DNA of 64,000 bases from Anaeramoeba flamelloides (taxonomy: Eukaryota > Metamonada > Anaeramoebidae), in NCBI GenBank assembly GCA_027625915.1, contig JANTQA010000057.1, positions 1,860,001 through 1,924,000 on the forward strand, read 5' to 3'. This document shows, one piece after another, positions 24,117 through 36,857 of this stretch (positions are counted from its first letter, which is position 1; each line of letters starts with the position of its first letter). The notes beneath the pieces were generated by a model. It made no database searches, had not been told where the DNA came from, and worked only from the letters and a program-made list of their open reading frames with translations. A program made the translations under genes and the position numbers.

Positions 24117-27100
24117 TTAAAAATATTCATCAAGTTTAGAATCAATAATACTATATATCACACTTTCAATAACTTTTTTTGTCTATTATAAATGGTTTGT
24201 AATAATAATTAAAAAGAGAAAAAATATATATTAATAATATAACAAATAATAATAATAATAATAATAATAATATAATAAAAGAGGTAATATTGTAAAAAAT
24301 TGTTGCAATTTTTGTTTTTTTTAGTTTGATTAAAAATAAAAAAGAATAATTGTTTAAAAAAAGTTTGACAAAAAAAAAATTCAAAAGTATTTATAAAATA
24401 ATGGAAAAACTTTACCAGACTAAACTTTCATAACTTTTTAAACATTTTTTAGTTGGTAATTGTTGAAAATGACTTTAAATTAACCCCAAGTAAAAATTTT
24501 TAACACACCAAAATTTAATTTTTGAAAAAAAATCTTATTTAATAATTCTATACAAAACTACCAAATTAGATTCATTAATTAATTGAAACTTTTAACTATT
24601 ATTTATAATCGACAATACCAAAAAAAAAAACAATAAATAATTACCACTCGACATACATAAATATTTTCATAAATTCTTGGAAATGAGTAGAACAAAAAAA
24701 ATTGATTGGTAAATTTATTCAAATTCTATAAAAAATTATTGATATCCCCAAAATGTTATACTTAGTACTTCTATTTTGTATTTTAATTTTAACCAACTAT
24801 CATTCATTTAAAAAAAATTTTTTGATCAAAAGAAAAAGTGTTACTAAAATGAGGAAAAGGAATGAAAACACAAGAAAAAAAAATGAAAAAATATTTTTCA
24901 AAAATCAAAATTATTTCCAAACTTATATAAAATTGTGATTATTGTAATTGTTTTAACTCTTATAATACTGCTAAAAATTTTGAATTTTTTTTTACTTTTA
25001 ATAATCAACATTTTAAATTTCAAATCAAAATAAAAAATAATCAAAAAAAAAAAATAATTCAAAAAAAAAAAAAAAAAAAACACTTACCAAATCTGTATCT
25101 GTTGCACAAGTATAGTGCGGAGTAATTTGTCTTCCCTTTTTTTTTGTTAGTGAAAGAAATTTATTTTTTAAATATTCTGAGGTTTTTTCAAATGAGCCAT
25201 CCCCTTTGTATTCTGGGAAACATTTCGTTATAGGGTATTTTTGAATTTTTTCTTTAAATAAATCAATTTTATTTAATAAAATTACCAGATCTTTTTTTTT
25301 AAAAAATTCATTATTAACGGTTTTTTTAAATACTCTTAGACTTTCTTGCATTCTATTAATTCTTTCATCTTCATAAAGTAATTGATTGTATTCGCTACTC
25401 GCAACAACAAATATTAAAATACTAACATCATCAAATTGATGTATCCATTTTCTTCTTTCACTCCTTTGCCCACCTACATCGACAATTCTATTTTTATTAT
25501 TTGTATATGAAAATTTGAGAAATAAAGAAAATAATAAATATTTTTTTTTTCAATTCCAGCTTGTTTTTTTAAGTTTTTTATTAATAAAATATTTAAAAAT
25601 AAGAATCCAATGAAATATCAAGTTTATTTTTGATAAATTATATAAAGTATTTCCAAAAAATTGTTTTTTTTTTTATTCGTTTCATAAAAAATCCTCTTTT
25701 TTAATGGACCTCTTCCCGATTTTAAAAGATAAAATTAAGTTAAATAGTAATAATCATTATACCAACACATATTTTATTTATTTCAAATTATTTTCTTTAA
25801 ATATTTCTAAAAAAAGTAATTGTACTTTTTTTGTAAAATGTGATACATGAATAATTCCAATTAAAAAATGGGCAATATGGTAAGGGTACAAATAATTTTT
25901 TTACCACAAAATACAATTATAAGCATTCCATTCTTTTGGAAATTTTTTTGGGATTTAACCTCATATGAAAATAATTAGTATGATCAACAATAAAAAAATA
26001 ATCACAATTTTCACCCTTGATAAAGATCATAAAAATTGAGATCAGAACATTTTACAGTTCTTTTATTTACGTAGCTTCATACTAAAAAAGAAATTAGATT
26101 ATTACAAAGAGTCAACAATAGATGTAAATAATTTTGGATATTTAAATAATTATATTATGATATAGTGTTATCAAGATATTTTAAAAGAAATTTTACCTCC
26201 TATTTTTAAAAATAGCTGGGTTGTATAAGTACTTTTATTCTATTTTTTTTTTTTTTTTTTTTTTTTTTTGTAAATCTACAAGAAAAATGTATAAATAGTA
26301 TGAAAATAAGCTTTATGGATTTCATACGATGCGAGAATTTCATATAATTTGAGGATTTTTCTGATTACGATAACATATATTTTCTAGAAAAAAAATAAGA
26401 AAAATTTACAACTGAAAGAATTATGATAAACATTCAAGAAATCTATCAATATGTATGAAGTTTGTGAAGTACAGAAAGAAGTGTCTTGAGTACTAAACAA
26501 AAAAATAAAAATAAATAACCCTAAATGAGTAATTATTCACATTTTTCAAAAGTTAACAACCCATAAAGTATTATTACACATACTTAAGTTTAATGAAAGA
26601 AACACAATAATTTGCAAGGGGTTTTAACATAATACAAAAACATCAATATATATATATATATAAATTAGAGAAAAGAAGAATAATTACCGCCATAATCGTT
26701 TAGAAACTTCAAATTGAATTTCTTTGACACCAACTGTTGCGATTCTACAATTAAGGATATCCATAGGTATTGGGATATAATCTTCTTTACATATTTCATT
26801 TGTACGATCAAGAAAACTAAAAAATCAAATTTATATTAAATTTTGTGAAGGTAATAGCGAAAAAAGAAAAAGAAAAAGAAAGAAAGAAAAAATTAATTAA
26901 TATTCGTTATTGAGAGATACTAATTATTTCAATTTAATTATTGAAAAAAATAATGTAAAAAAAGGTGGGATAGACCATGAATCAATAGAATTTTGGATTT
27001 GAAATATTTTCAAGGTAACTTTTCGATTTGAGTTGTAGAAAAGTTCCAAAAATTTTGTGACAAAAAATGATTTGGATAAAAATCCAAAATTTGAAAGTTT

Positions 27101-30100
27101 TTAATTTCTTTCAACAGATAATCAATTTAATGAATAATATTGAATAATTGGTTGATTTTTATTGCTCCTGGGCATAAAATTCTGATAATCCTTAATATTT
27201 TTTGATATAAAATAAAATAATTAAAATTTTCATTTCTATTTCCCACATAAAAAATCTTTAAAATATCTTGTGAAAGTGTTAATACTTTTCAAAACACTAA
27301 ATTTGTTTACTTATTACTTTTTTTTTTTAAGAGGAAATTTAATTATATACTTAATATATATATATTAAATAAATATTGATGTAAAATTTTGTCAATTTTC
27401 TTTTTTCATTTCATTTGAAACCCAATTTAATGTCTAAAAGTTACTTCACTTTCCAGATATAATTTAAACAGTTTATCTAAAAAAGAAAAACAAAAAGATA
27501 ATTTAATTGATTTTTTTACCAAATAATATAAAAAATTAGATGAAAACAAGGGTTGGGTGTAATATCAAAAAACATTGACTTTTTTTAGATTTTAGTATTT
27601 ACTTTCCAAAGAAATTAAAGTGCTTAACTTTCTATTTTATAAAATGAAATTAACGCTGTAAGAGAAAATTTTTTGGATCAGCCAAGAAATGTATTTTATA
27701 GGTTTACGGGAATTTTTAATTTTAAAAAAGAAATTGATTTTTTGATTATTTGATCAAAAAAATAAATTCATTTTTTGAGTTATAATCTTGTCAGTATTAT
27801 AACTGGAAAAAAAAACTCTAAATAAATTTAAAGTTTCAGAAAGTGCATTAAAGTTTTTTCAATGTCATCAAAGCGCAGTAGAATGCCGTAGACTTCCTAT
27901 GATTATTTTTAATTTTAGAAATAAAAAGACAATTTCAAAAATTTTCAGTTTATTTCTCAAATTAAAAAAAAACATAGGCCCTTTTCCAAAATTCAAAAGG
28001 ATAAAGAAAAATATTTTATTTTATCCAATTCTTTTAAATTCTGGAAAAGTTAACAGTGGTTTTCTTAAGGTTTTCTGTTTTATCTGTGAAGTGTTCTAGG
28101 TTTTTTTTTGAGGTTTTCTATTTTATTTGGAAAATCTATTGATTTTCAAATAAACATAAAACTCAAGAAAAGCTAACAGTCCCTTTTTTTAATTTGAGAA
28201 ATTAACCGAAAATTTAAATAATTTTTTTTTTATTTCTCAAATTAAAAAAAAAACATAACGCCAAACAGAAAGTAATTTTGCTGAATCGCCCTTAAATAAA
28301 TAATAATAATAAAAAAACAATAATAACATTTTTTGAGATCAAAAAGTAATCCATTCATAAAAAGAATGGATTTATTTTACTCGGGACTTAGAATCTGCAA
28401 AATTAATGAAAAAAAAAAAAAAATCAAAGATTTGGAAAAAAAATCTTTTTAGCACAAATGATTAGCATAAACCACATAGAAGTCGAAAAATAAAGTGGGC
28501 TATGATTGAATGTAAATCATATTAATTATCCATGATTTTAATGTCTCCAAAAAATCTATTAGTATATTAGTACAATAAGTTAATCTCTGGTCAATTAAAA
28601 ATGCTCCTTGCATTGGTAAAAAAATTCAACCAATTTTAATAAAAAATCTTCATATCAAGACAAATCAAAAGTTTAAATCATCAATATTCAGAGTCTAAAA
28701 CTGACAAATATCTATTTTTTAACTTATCTTGAAACGTATATTAGTTCCTAAAAAATTAGATCGGCGACTAAAAAATGGCATAATCAATACAGAGATTATT
28801 TCAATAAATCATTTTTATAGATTAAAAATATATTTAAAATGGAATTAGCTTCATATTAATGAAACTAAATCAATCAATAGGTTTTTTTGTTTCTAATTAT
28901 TGTGTTTGGCTTGAGAAAATTGTTATAAAATAGTTAATTCTGGGTTTCTAATTTTAAGTTTTTAAATATTGTGACACTATTATTTTGATTTTAATCTTTA
29001 TATTAGGAAAAGTAAAAAAAAAAACAATTTAAAAATAAACAATTTTTAATTTTGGGGAAGATTCTTAGTCAAAAATGTACAACTTTAGTCTGTAATAATA
29101 TTTATTATAGATTTTTTAGAGACATTGATAATATGGATCAAATATAATAGGATTTAAACCCAATTACAACATACTTTAATTAGAGAAGAATATATTGTGA
29201 AGATGATACCTTAGAAATATTTTTGTTTCAAGTGTAGTATTGAAAAAAATACCTGACATGAAAATAATCCCTGAAACGATTTTTAATTGTGAATATTAGG
29301 AAAATTGTTGTGTAATTTTCTTTTATTTAAAATCAAATCCATTTTATAAATAACCAAATTTTTTTTTACGGACTCATTAATAAACCAACCCAAAGTTCAT
29401 TTAATTGAGGTATCTATATAATACTTATTGAATTGTTTGCTAACACCAACTAGATCTACTTATTTTACAATAAAATAGAGGTTTCTAGAGGTTTGCTCTA
29501 AATACAGATAATGAATTTTTTATTCTTGTTTTTTTGATTGATTGGATATTTTTTTGAACAAGTGTAATTTGATTAATTATCATTCTAATAAGCGGGAGAG
29601 TTATAATTTGAAAAGTTTAATTTATAAAAAAAAAAATTATTAATCAATGACAAAAAAATTTTCTAAATATTAACAAATTCAAATTTTTTCCCATATTTTT
29701 TTCATATCAGGTCTTTTTTAAAGACTATACAAGCAAATTCAAAAAAATATCTATAATTCCCTTTTGTTCACTTTTCATTGGTTCCATTTTTTTAACCCAC
29801 CATTGTGGAAAAAAAGTGAAACGGGAAAAAAAAGTCCAATACGATTTTTAATTGGGAACATTAATAGAACCTAAAAATGAAAAGTAAGATCAATAAAAAA
29901 AGAATAAATAAATAAATTAAGCTAAAATAAAGTATTCAACACAATAATAGTTTTTTTAATACTATCTTTTGTATGGGTTTTTCTTTGATTGATCAATTAT
30001 TAAAAATTTATTCGAAAAAGTGACTACAGCTGTTCCAAAGCTAACGTGAAATTTTATCAATATCAAATTTTGGTGTTGATATAGATTTTTAAATCTAAGA

Positions 30101-32204
30101 ATATACGAATAAGAAAGCTTATATTGAAAATATTATTCCATTAATGAGTTGATATGAAAAATATTTTTCTCATGTGATCATTAAATTGATTCATTTTTTA
30201 GTGGATATTTTATGTCGTTTTATAATGAATTTTTGATGTTTAGAGTCATTTTGGGTTCGAAAATTTATTTTTTGAAAGTCAGATAAAAATCTTGAATATT
30301 GGCTCATTTACGACTTTTTTTTTCAATATGAGCTTTATTATTCTCAAATTGAACTTTTTAAAAATTGTTATCAACATCAAAATTTGATATTGATAAAATT
30401 TCATGGTAGAGTTGGGTTGACTGTATTTTTCGGATCTCCAAAACTTCATGAACAATTTCGACAAATTAAGTAGATTTAAATTGTATTTGTTGTTTTGATT
30501 GAAAATAATATAACAGGTTATTATTTGAACTTAATTGGTTTCTTTTTTTTTTTTATTGATCTTACTTTTCATTTTCAGGTTCTATTAATGTTACCAATGA
30601 AAAATTGTGTTTTACTTTTTTTCCAAAACCGTCAACATTTAGAAAGAATTTTCCTATGAAAAATGTTGATTTTTGAAATCAACATTGAAATAATACTTTT
30701 TGGAAAGAAGAGGTATCAGATTAATACTTAAATGCAATCAAGCTGTAAAATTTTTTTGCATTGTTTAAATTTTGCAGTATTTTTCGAAAAGTAGTTCCTT
30801 AAAAAATTTGTTTAATAAAGACAAGAAAATATGTTTTATTGGAATTTTTTGAATGTTTTAATTAATACTATTTGTTTCAAAATAAAGGGAACAAAATTTT
30901 CCTATCGCTTTCCAAACACAAAAAGTTTTTAAATCATGTAAAATTTCAATTTTTTAATTCTTAAAATCGGCTTATTTTATGAATTTACCTTTTTAGATTG
31001 GAACTTTTTGATGATTTGTCATAATTCTTGAAAATTGTTTTTGGAAAGCTGAATGAACATTTTGATCTTTTGATTTTACAATAAATAGTACTTTTTTAGA
31101 CGGTTTCTCTCGCACACTTTTCAGAATGCTTTCAAACAAGAAATAAAATTAGGATTTATGTTTAAAAAAAACAGAAAATAAATTATTACTATTTCGAAGC
31201 GTCTGGTAGTTGGTATTCGTCCCTCCTTTCGTAAGCCTCCTTTATTATTGAATCTCTCCACAGCATAATTATAGATTCTCTGACTTGTTCTGTGATATCA
31301 GGAGAAGATTTTTTGACTGTTCTGACAAAGTCTTCTGCAAGATCAGAATTTTTTTCAGAGATTTTCAGACCGAGTTGGTTGCAAGATTTGATCAGAGTCT
31401 TTATGTAATATTTGATGTTTGAGCGGATTACATTTTTGTAATTGAGCAATTCGTTTTTTGGAAACCCTCCCTTATATAAAATTTGCATTTGCTTCACAAT
31501 TGTGGATTTTCCAGAATCACCAGTTCCTATACATTTTGTTTTATTAATTTTTTTTTTAGATTTTTTAAAGAGTTGAAAAAAATAAATAAGGGTTTAATGA
31601 TTTGCTGTCCAAGAAAGAAATTTGAAAGTTTTTGGAATGAAAAACAAAAACAAATTCCTTCCTTAAAATGTGTGATCTGAAATAAGAAAAAAATACACAA
31701 AAAGTAACATCAAAAATTTGTTGTTTGGATTTTGTTCACTTCTAAACCAAATTAAATTTTTATAAAAAGAACAAAAACCCACCTAACACATTAAACAAAG
31801 TTTAAGGGGTTCAAAGAAATTGATTTTCAATGATTGTAGAAGAAAATTGATGAAAAAAATTAAAATCCTTCAAAAAAGTAGTCGAAAGTTTAGTTTTCTG
31901 TCAACAGTACAGTTGTGAAAAAATTTTAAAATCTTTGATCTAATTCAGAAGTGTGGTCGTTTTTATGTAACAGGAGAATGTCAAATCAGTTTATAATTTT
32001 GAAGAGGAAAAGTATTGTCATTTGAATGTAGTTAAATTTTTTGTTTATTGAAAACAGAAAAAAAGAGGGGAATTACAAACCAAGAAGGAGGATTTTAACT
32101 TCTAGGTTTTGCTGTCGATTTTGTTCTTGCAGTTGTTTCTCGATTCTTTTATTCTTTTTAGCTTGTTTTTTGAAATTTTTTCTTTTAGAGTTATTTTTCC
32201 CCAT
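24117..32204 (-). CDS. heterotrimeric G-protein alpha subunit 2 (five exons)
   Basis: Exons 32204-32081, 31526-31190, 26816-26688, 25487-25088 and 24182-24117; all phases match and the product is 351 residues, the family norm. It binds GTP, couples receptors to effectors and hydrolyses GTP at the plasma membrane. The N-terminus MGKNNSKRK fits N-myristoylation (Gly2, Ser6) plus a basic patch; I see no palmitoyl cysteine. P-loop GTGDSGKS (42-49; the usual form is GAGESGKS), Arg finger R178 and Mg-binding T181 in RIATVG, DVGGQ with catalytic Q204, NKID 269-272 and TCATDT 323-328. The helical domain carries IIMLWRDS and DEYQLPDASKY. The C-terminus ends KLDEYF without the pertussis-toxin cysteine. 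The second intron is 4.4 kb and holds several MITEs. Divergent in switch I (T182 replaced by V) but apparently functional. Confidence 0.9.
24480..24990 (+). mobile_element. R1 family MITE-like element, copy d
   Basis: Lies in the last intron of G-alpha 2. It starts with AACCCC then a variant of the AAAATTTTTAACACACC terminal repeat and ends in the mirrored AAAAATTTTGAATTT. Confidence 0.65.
28049..28181. mobile_element. foldback element, family E copy 2
   Basis: Shares TTTTCTGTTTTATCTGTGAA and the mirrored ACTCAAGAAAAGCTAAC end with the copies at 14,913 and 57,141. It is preceded by AAATTCTGGAAAAG, as is the 57 kb copy. Confidence 0.6.
28500..29210 (+). repeat. dispersed repeat shared with 47,440-48,110
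   Basis: Non-coding segment in G-alpha 2 intron 2 that aligns by eye with 47,440-48,110, for instance the string GTCAATTAAAAATGCTCC here against a near-identical one there. Ends are not defined. Confidence 0.5.
29220..29610 (+). mobile_element. family B element, copy 1
   Basis: Aligns over about 390 bases with 45,215-45,590; both hold TTCTAATAAGCGGG near the end. The start (ATACCTGACATGAAAAT) matches the terminal inverted repeat of the element at 36,425-36,857. Confidence 0.6.
29803..30632. mobile_element. family C element, copy 1, carrying a nested MITE
   Basis: The ends are inverted repeats of about 90 bases (TGTGGAAAAAAAGTGAAAC, AATTGGGAACATTA, GAAAAGTAAGATCAATAAA and their mirror at 30,540-30,632). 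Once the 397-base insertion at 30,027-30,423 is set aside, the element is about 433 bases, matching copy 2 at 42,121 without its own insert (about 422). Confidence 0.8.
30027..30423. mobile_element. nested TA-target MITE (family D)
   Basis: Inverted repeats of about 55 bases begin CAGCTGTTCC and contain TGAAATTTTATCAATATCAA. TA flanks it at 30025-30026 and 30424-30425. The sister element at 42 kb has a single TA at the matching place, an authentic empty site. Confidence 0.85.
30868..31088. mobile_element. family F MITE, copy 1
   Basis: 221 bases between TA dinucleotides. Inverted ends hold CAAAATTTTCATTCAGCTTTCC-like arms shortened by divergence, within G-alpha 2 intron 2 next to exon 2. Confidence 0.75.
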
Positions 32205-34227
32205 CACAAGAGATATTAATTGTAAAAATGTAGAAAAAATAAATTGCTGTATTTTCGATTTGGTTGAAGTTCAGAAATTGATCTTAATTTAAACTTGAGT
32301 GTTTTCCTATTCCACCCATTTCTTTGTTATAAAATCAAAAGTCTTTTTGATCTTATGAGATTTGGGTTTTGAACACTTTTTTACATTTGGGAGTATTTTG
32401 AAATTTTATTGATAAAAAGCACAAGAAAAAGTCTCTTATTATCTTTATGAAGTATTTCCGAATATTTTGGTTTATGAAGTGGAACAAAAATCAACAAAAA
32501 ATATTTTAAATATCAAAAAGTGAGGAAATTATTTTTTTCGCAAAAGTTTAGGAATTTTGAATTAAAACTTAAAAGTGAATTATGTATTTTCTTTTTTGAA
32601 GAGATTATAATAAATTGTAAAATCGATTTTTGGAAAAATTTGAATTTTTTACATTGTTTTTGGATATTGAAATGTTAACAAAATTTCGTCGGTTTTTATT
32701 TTTTTCAATCTGATATCTAAAATTTTACTTCGGATCCTTGGTGTAATATTTCAAATATCACCTATTCCAATCATAAGCAAGTAAAGTAACAAACTAAAAA
32801 AGAGATCGCAAATAAGAAGCTACTGTTTTCTTTGCAAACCTGAATGTAAACGAAACTAGAAAATAAAGTGAAAATTTTTACCCTTTACTATTTTATGGTA
32901 TAAATGTACTTCATCTTTCGAGAATAATCTGAAACTATCCAATCAATGGAACGGATTTTTAATAGTTTTCTTATGGTTATTTAAGACAAACATCATTGTT
33001 ACCAAATAAAAACTTTTTTCTAATGAAAGCCAAAGAATTGCAAAAAAATAAAAAAAAAATTCTCCATTAAAAAAATAGTAGAATTCCAGACATCTTTTTC
33101 GACTTTTATACTTTTTTCTAAACTTTAAGATCTTTAACAAATTGTTTCTAAAAAAATTCTTTCACAAACCTGATCGGTAATTTGGAAATAACTGATAAGA
33201 GTTTTTTGGTTCTTGTTTTCACTTTAGATTGTTCATTGAAAAATCATGTAATTGAAACGTTTTAAAAAAGTTCTTTTGATAAATGTAAACCTGATTTTTC
33301 CCAACTCCTGAACAAACCCAGCTGTTTCAGTCCACTTTCACCCCCTGGGTTATTTGTTCTTCAAAAAAGAAACTTTTTAACTATCAACAAATAGTTTTAC
33401 TTTTATATTGAAAAGAATAAAACACATAAAAGCAAAAAAAGGAAACTTGGGAAAAAATTTTTTCTTTTGATTAGTAATAATAGGAAACCAAATAAGGATT
33501 TATTTCCTCAAACTAAAATATTCATATATAAAAATTGAAAAAAAAAAATTGTAAAAAATATTTCCTTACTAGTTTGCTATTAGCTATGAAATTTTATTGA
33601 TTATTTTAAGGAAACACCCTTTGTTTGTCTTAAATAAAGAACTCGTTACATTTTTTCAAAAAAAATCTCTAAATTTTGTATTTTTGGAAAACACTTACAT
33701 AATAAACATAACACTTTTAAAAAGGTATACAACTTAACTAGAGAATAATGGGAATTGAAAAAAAAAAAAAAAAAAAAATGAAATTTGTCAGTAATATTTT
33801 TTTCATTTTTAATTGTAATATTTTTGAATTTTTTATATGATTGAGTGGGGGGATTATTTTTCTTTATTTTTTCTATTTATTCTTTAAAGAATCATAATTT
33901 TCAATTTTAAAATAGCACAAATATTTCTTTCAAAAGATATTGCTAAATTAAATTAAAAAACTGATTTTTTATCTATTTTACGGAATATTTTTATCATTTT
34001 ATTTTTTTTCCGAGTTTGAGTTTTAATATAGATTACCTTTTTCTTTCTGAAAATTGTTGTGACAGTTACTATTTTTTCTTTCTTAATGTTCAATCAAAAA
34101 TACATTCACATAACTAATTTCAAAAAAAAAAAAAAAATATTCCCAAAAATTGAGGTTGTTTTCAAAAGTCTGTTATTTTGAAAAAAGGGAATATTCAAAT
34201 CTTAATTAGTTTAATAACTATCTTTTC
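32205..34227. other. upstream flank of G-alpha 2
   Basis: No gene identified. At 33,308-33,358 an inverted repeat (AACAAACCCAG mirrored as CTGGGTTATTTGTT) stands out by base composition about 1.1 kb upstream of the start codon. It may be regulatory or a short foldback relic; nothing decides which. A 21-base poly-A run ends near 33,778. Confidence 0.4.
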
Positions 34228-34574
34228 TTAACAACATAAAATTATCAAAACTTTGTAAAAATAATTTATAAAAGATGTATAACTGAAATCCAATTTGTAG
34301 TTTTGGCTAACTTTTAATTCAGAATTTATTTTTCCCTTTAAAATAGTTAAAAGGAATTTATTCTTTTTTTTGATTCCAAAAGAAAGAATTTTTTTTGTAA
34401 TTGGAATCATCTGCTTGGTAGAATTTCCGAGTGTTCTTTTTCTTGTGTAAAAAACTTTTTTTAGCAGAATTAATTCATCAAAAAAATTTTTCTCTATAAT
34501 TTTAGAATTTGAGAACGAAAATTCGAATATTAATAATAAAACCAAAAATAAAAGTTTTTTTTCATATTTCTCAA
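34228..34574 (-). other. candidate exon encoding a hydrophobic N-terminal segment
   Basis: After an acceptor-like TTTTTAG the minus strand stays open for about 115 codons to TAA at 34,228, unusually long for this composition. The peptide starts EKYEKKLLFLVLLLIFEFSF, signal-anchor-like, and continues K/N-rich. There is no ATG in frame and no known family. Spurious or an isolated exon. Confidence 0.3.
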
Positions 34575-35226
34575 CTAAAAACAATTTTGTAATAAAATTA
34601 ATTTTAAAAAAATATTTTTTTTACGAAAAAAAATTGTTTTCATTTTTGTAATTGATAAGATCAGTAAGATAAAATTTACTAAATGCACTTTTTCTGAAAA
34701 AATTATTACCCACTGAGAAGATTATTCTCAATTTTAAAGCAAAAAGACAAATTTAATTATCCTACAAAAAAAGCGAAACAAGAAAAAAAGTTCAACTTGT
34801 TTTTTAATTTGGAAGTTTGATAACATGAAAAGAAAAATGTATATATTATTAATTTTCAATTTTGGCCAAATTTCAAAATTGGTTATTTTGATTTTTTTCA
34901 TATTTTTGAAGAGTTTTTTGATTATTATTATTGGTTTGAAAGTTTTTAATGTTTTTTTATAATTGACGAGGAATAATCAAAAATATGTCCTCTGCGAATG
35001 GTAGTATTTGATTACTTAAATTGCAGAAAATTCAATATTTTGTAATAATTAAAACTCAATTTTTAAAAATTCGTTTCAAACCCAATTTTAACATAAAAAA
35101 GTTAAGTGGAAAACTTTTACCCCTTAAAACAAGCTGCAAAAGTCTAAATAGTCTCTTAATTATTTTTTTTTGTTTCAAAACCCTAATCAAAAATCCCTAA
35201 AATACCATATAAACAACACGAGCCCA

Positions 35227-35266
35227 CTCTAACATACTCTAACCTACCCTAACATACCTAAACCTA
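35227..35266 (+). repeat. decamer tandem repeat resembling telomeric units
   Basis: Four 10-base units, CTCTAACATA, CTCTAACCTA, CCCTAACATA and CCTAAACCTA. The CTAA core recalls C-strand telomere repeats, but the unit length and the internal position argue for a local microsatellite. Confidence 0.6.
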
Positions 35267-35389
35267 CCGTGATAATGGGGGGTTTTATATACACATAGCC
35301 TATATATTTCAATAAAATTGACTATTTAGAAAAAAATGAAAATTTGACTAAATTTGAAATTCATCATTTACCCCGAAAAATAAGACCAA

Positions 35390-35580
35390 TTAAAAGAAGA
35401 AATAAATCAACTCCAATGAATAACCCATTATATTATTTTCAATCAAACCAATAAAAACAATTTATATTTTCCTTTATCATCCAAAATTGTTGAAGTAGTT
35501 TTGTAGATCTCAAAAATAGTAACTTTTCTCAATTGATTTTTATAGATAGATCAATCAAATGAAAAACCTCACCCATGAAG
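35390..35580 (-). mobile_element. family C element, partial inverted copy
   Basis: Reverse-strand match to the interior of family C (the stretch around GGGTTATTATTTGAA and GATCTCCAAAA in copy 2). Terminal repeats are not present. Confidence 0.45.
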
Positions 35581-35982
35581 AGATTTAAAAAAACTGTTTT
35601 TTTTGTTTTTAATCCTCTTTTTTTTCTTTAGTCATTTATAATTTCATTTATTAACACGGTATTACTTTTTTAACACATATCCCATTTCAAAACCATGTTT
35701 AAACTTTTTTTGTTTTCTTTTTTAACTTAATAGTAAAATTATAATCCTAATTACAACTCTTTAAAATTTCTATGAAATTGGTAAACACGATTAAATTCGA
35801 TTGAAATGAACTCTATTCTTAAAATAAGAACGCTTAATATATAATAAAATATAAATTTGTTGCTTTGAGACCAGATATAACAATCGTAAATTAATTGAAT
35901 TGGTATTTTTGTCTTTAAAATATAACATTTTAAAAAATCAGTTAAAACAATCTCTAAAAAAAATAGGGATTTTTTTTGTCTA

Positions 35983-36168
35983 ATGGGACTAGTCTCTATT
36001 ATTATTATTTTTATTTTCAACAATTTCTTAATAAGGATTCCTTATCAAGAAATATGTTAAATATTGAAAATAAATATTGGGTTTCAAATCTAAATAATTG
36101 ACAAAAAATTTTCTCAATCTCAATTAAATTTGGGAAAAAAAATAAATTAATTGAGATTAAATCCTTAA
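35983..36168 (+). mobile_element. family S MITE, copy 1
   Basis: About 185 bases. The ends read GGGACTAGTCTCTATTA and the mirror of TTAAGGATTTAATCTC; the interior has AATAAGGATTCCTTATC. Three more copies lie at 39,078, 48,471 and 58,472. Confidence 0.75.
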
Positions 36169-36424
36169 GCCATTTAATAAAAATTCAAAATGAGAGAGGA
36201 CGGCAAATTATAGAAGATTTTACAGCCAATCCCGTTTCCTGATTATAACATGTAATTAATAAAAAAATATAATTCATTCTGATATTTTAAAGGAATTAAA
36301 AATTAATTTTGGTGAGAGAATTTCATTAAAAATACATCTGATTTTAGTCAAGTGTGCAATTTAAAATTGAAGTTTGATTGTTTTGGAATTATATAAAAAT
36401 TCGAAAATGTTGAAATCAAATAAT

Positions 36425-36857
36425 GTATTCGAAAAATCCCTGACATTAAAATAAACCCCTCTAGATTTTACATTTTTGTTATTAAGAAAAGTCTTTTGTA
36501 ATTGATTTATTAATTTCTTTATTTTACGAATTAAACTTTTTTAATTACTATATAAACTTATTAGAATGATGGTTAATGAAATTAAAGTTGTTCAAAACAA
36601 TGCATAATTAATTAAAAAAATAAGAAAAAAAAAATCTAGGGTTTTCCAAACTCTAACAAACCTCACTATAAAACTCGATTTTTTTGAAATAAATATACCC
36701 ACCGAGACTTATACAATAGTTATATGAGTATTCTATAGACACACCCAATTAATGAATTTTGATTAGTTTTATTACAAAGCAATAAAACATTTGACCATTT
36801 ATAAAAACGATTTGATTTAAACTTTTCCTAATATGAAAAATTTAAAACCAGTTTCAG
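36425..36857. mobile_element. family B element, copy with both ends
   Basis: Left end TCCCTGACATTAAAATAAA and right end mirrored CTGGAATGAAAAAATCC form inverted repeats of about 50 bases that finish with TATTAGGAAAAG. This copy shows that the 29.2 and 45.2 kb repeats belong to a TIR element. Confidence 0.55.
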
